The translations under genes and the position numbers were made by a program. Of a stretch of 5,665 nucleotides of DNA, positions 5,469-5,665 are shown piece after piece. This stretch comes from Sulfurimonas sp. (GTDB lineage Bacteria > Campylobacterota > Campylobacteria > Campylobacterales > Sulfurimonadaceae): the NCBI GenBank assembly GCA_002733155.1, contig NVUO01000006.1, positions 115,410 through 121,074 on the forward strand, in the 5' to 3' direction. The notes beneath the pieces were generated by a model that was given only the letters and a program-made list of their open reading frames with translations, searched no databases and was not told the DNA's origin. Within the stretch, counting starts at the first letter, position 1. Each line of letters begins with the position of its first letter.

Positions 5469-5665
5469 ATGCTTAATTGTATGCCTGGCAAAGAGCCAAC
5501 AGCACTATCTACTGCTGAAACAAAAGTAGAAACAGAGCTTACAGCAGAGCAAATTTTAGATACTAAAATTGAACAGCAATTTGGAGATATAGCACTAATT
5601 GGGCGAAAAACCATAAGAGCTATTACCGCTAAGTTAATAAAAGGGGAAAAGGAACTTGTGTTAAA
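5469..5665 (+). CDS. Hypothetical protein, N-terminal 65 codons, cut by window edge
   Basis: I do not recognise this protein. The ATG at 5469 has a clear ribosome binding site, AAAAAGG ending at 5462, with 6-base spacing; a second in-frame ATG (Met5, at 5481) lacks one. The frame stays open to the last base. The first 30 or so residues (MLNCMPGKEPT, then Thr/Glu/Ala-rich sequence) look disordered or loosely helical. They are followed by a likely amphipathic helical segment (AEQILDTKIEQQF, then DIALIGRKTIRAITAKLI) with a basic end. No signal peptide, membrane segment or catalytic motif is visible. It follows the structured intergenic region directly, so it may be controlled by it or encode its protein partner. 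Coding status is well supported by the start signal and codon content; function is unknown. Confidence 0.65.
   Translation, partial: MLNCMPGKEPTALSTAETKVETELTAEQILDTKIEQQFGDIALIGRKTIRAITAKLIKGEKELVL

Overview
The window is an AT-rich stretch of bacterial DNA that reads as the 3' end of a type 1 BREX phage-defence operon, followed by poorly characterised accessory DNA. The base composition (roughly one third G+C by eye), the Lys/Asn/Ile-rich proteins and the codon use (AGA for Arg, TTA for Leu) would suit a Campylobacterota host such as a Sulfurimonas- or Arcobacter-like bacterium. That placement is inference from style only, because no taxonomic marker gene is present.

Region 1 (1-4092): two large co-directional genes. 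The first, cut by the left edge, is pglZ, an alkaline-phosphatase-superfamily BREX protein with its metal-binding and nucleophile motifs in place. Ten bases after its stop comes brxL, an AAA+ ATPase with a C-terminal Lon-like domain. pglZ followed by brxL is the canonical end of a type 1 BREX operon, so brxA, brxB, brxC and pglX are expected upstream, outside the window.

Region 2 (4093-5093): a short gap holds a possible 26-codon hydrophobic ORF starting one base after brxL and a small inverted repeat. It is followed by two overlapping + strand ORFs in different frames (4265-4768 and 4734-5093). I do not recognise either. Their junction contains an A7 run and the second has no ribosome binding site, so they may be one gene of about 275 codons split by a one-base shift.

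Region 3 (5094-5468): 375 bases with no convincing gene but dense secondary-structure potential. An 11-base direct repeat comes first, then a nested hairpin, then a set of stem-loops ending in a perfect 10-bp stem that encloses two further hairpins. The last part is closed by an 11-bp long-range helix and carries a TTAGC just after its 5' strand, a layout that resembles a retron msr-msd RNA. It could instead be a cis-acting leader of the next gene.

Region 4 (5469-end): the start of an unrecognised gene with a good ribosome binding site, cut by the right edge. What it encodes downstream would decide whether the structured region is a retron-type non-coding RNA, a regulatory leader, or something else.
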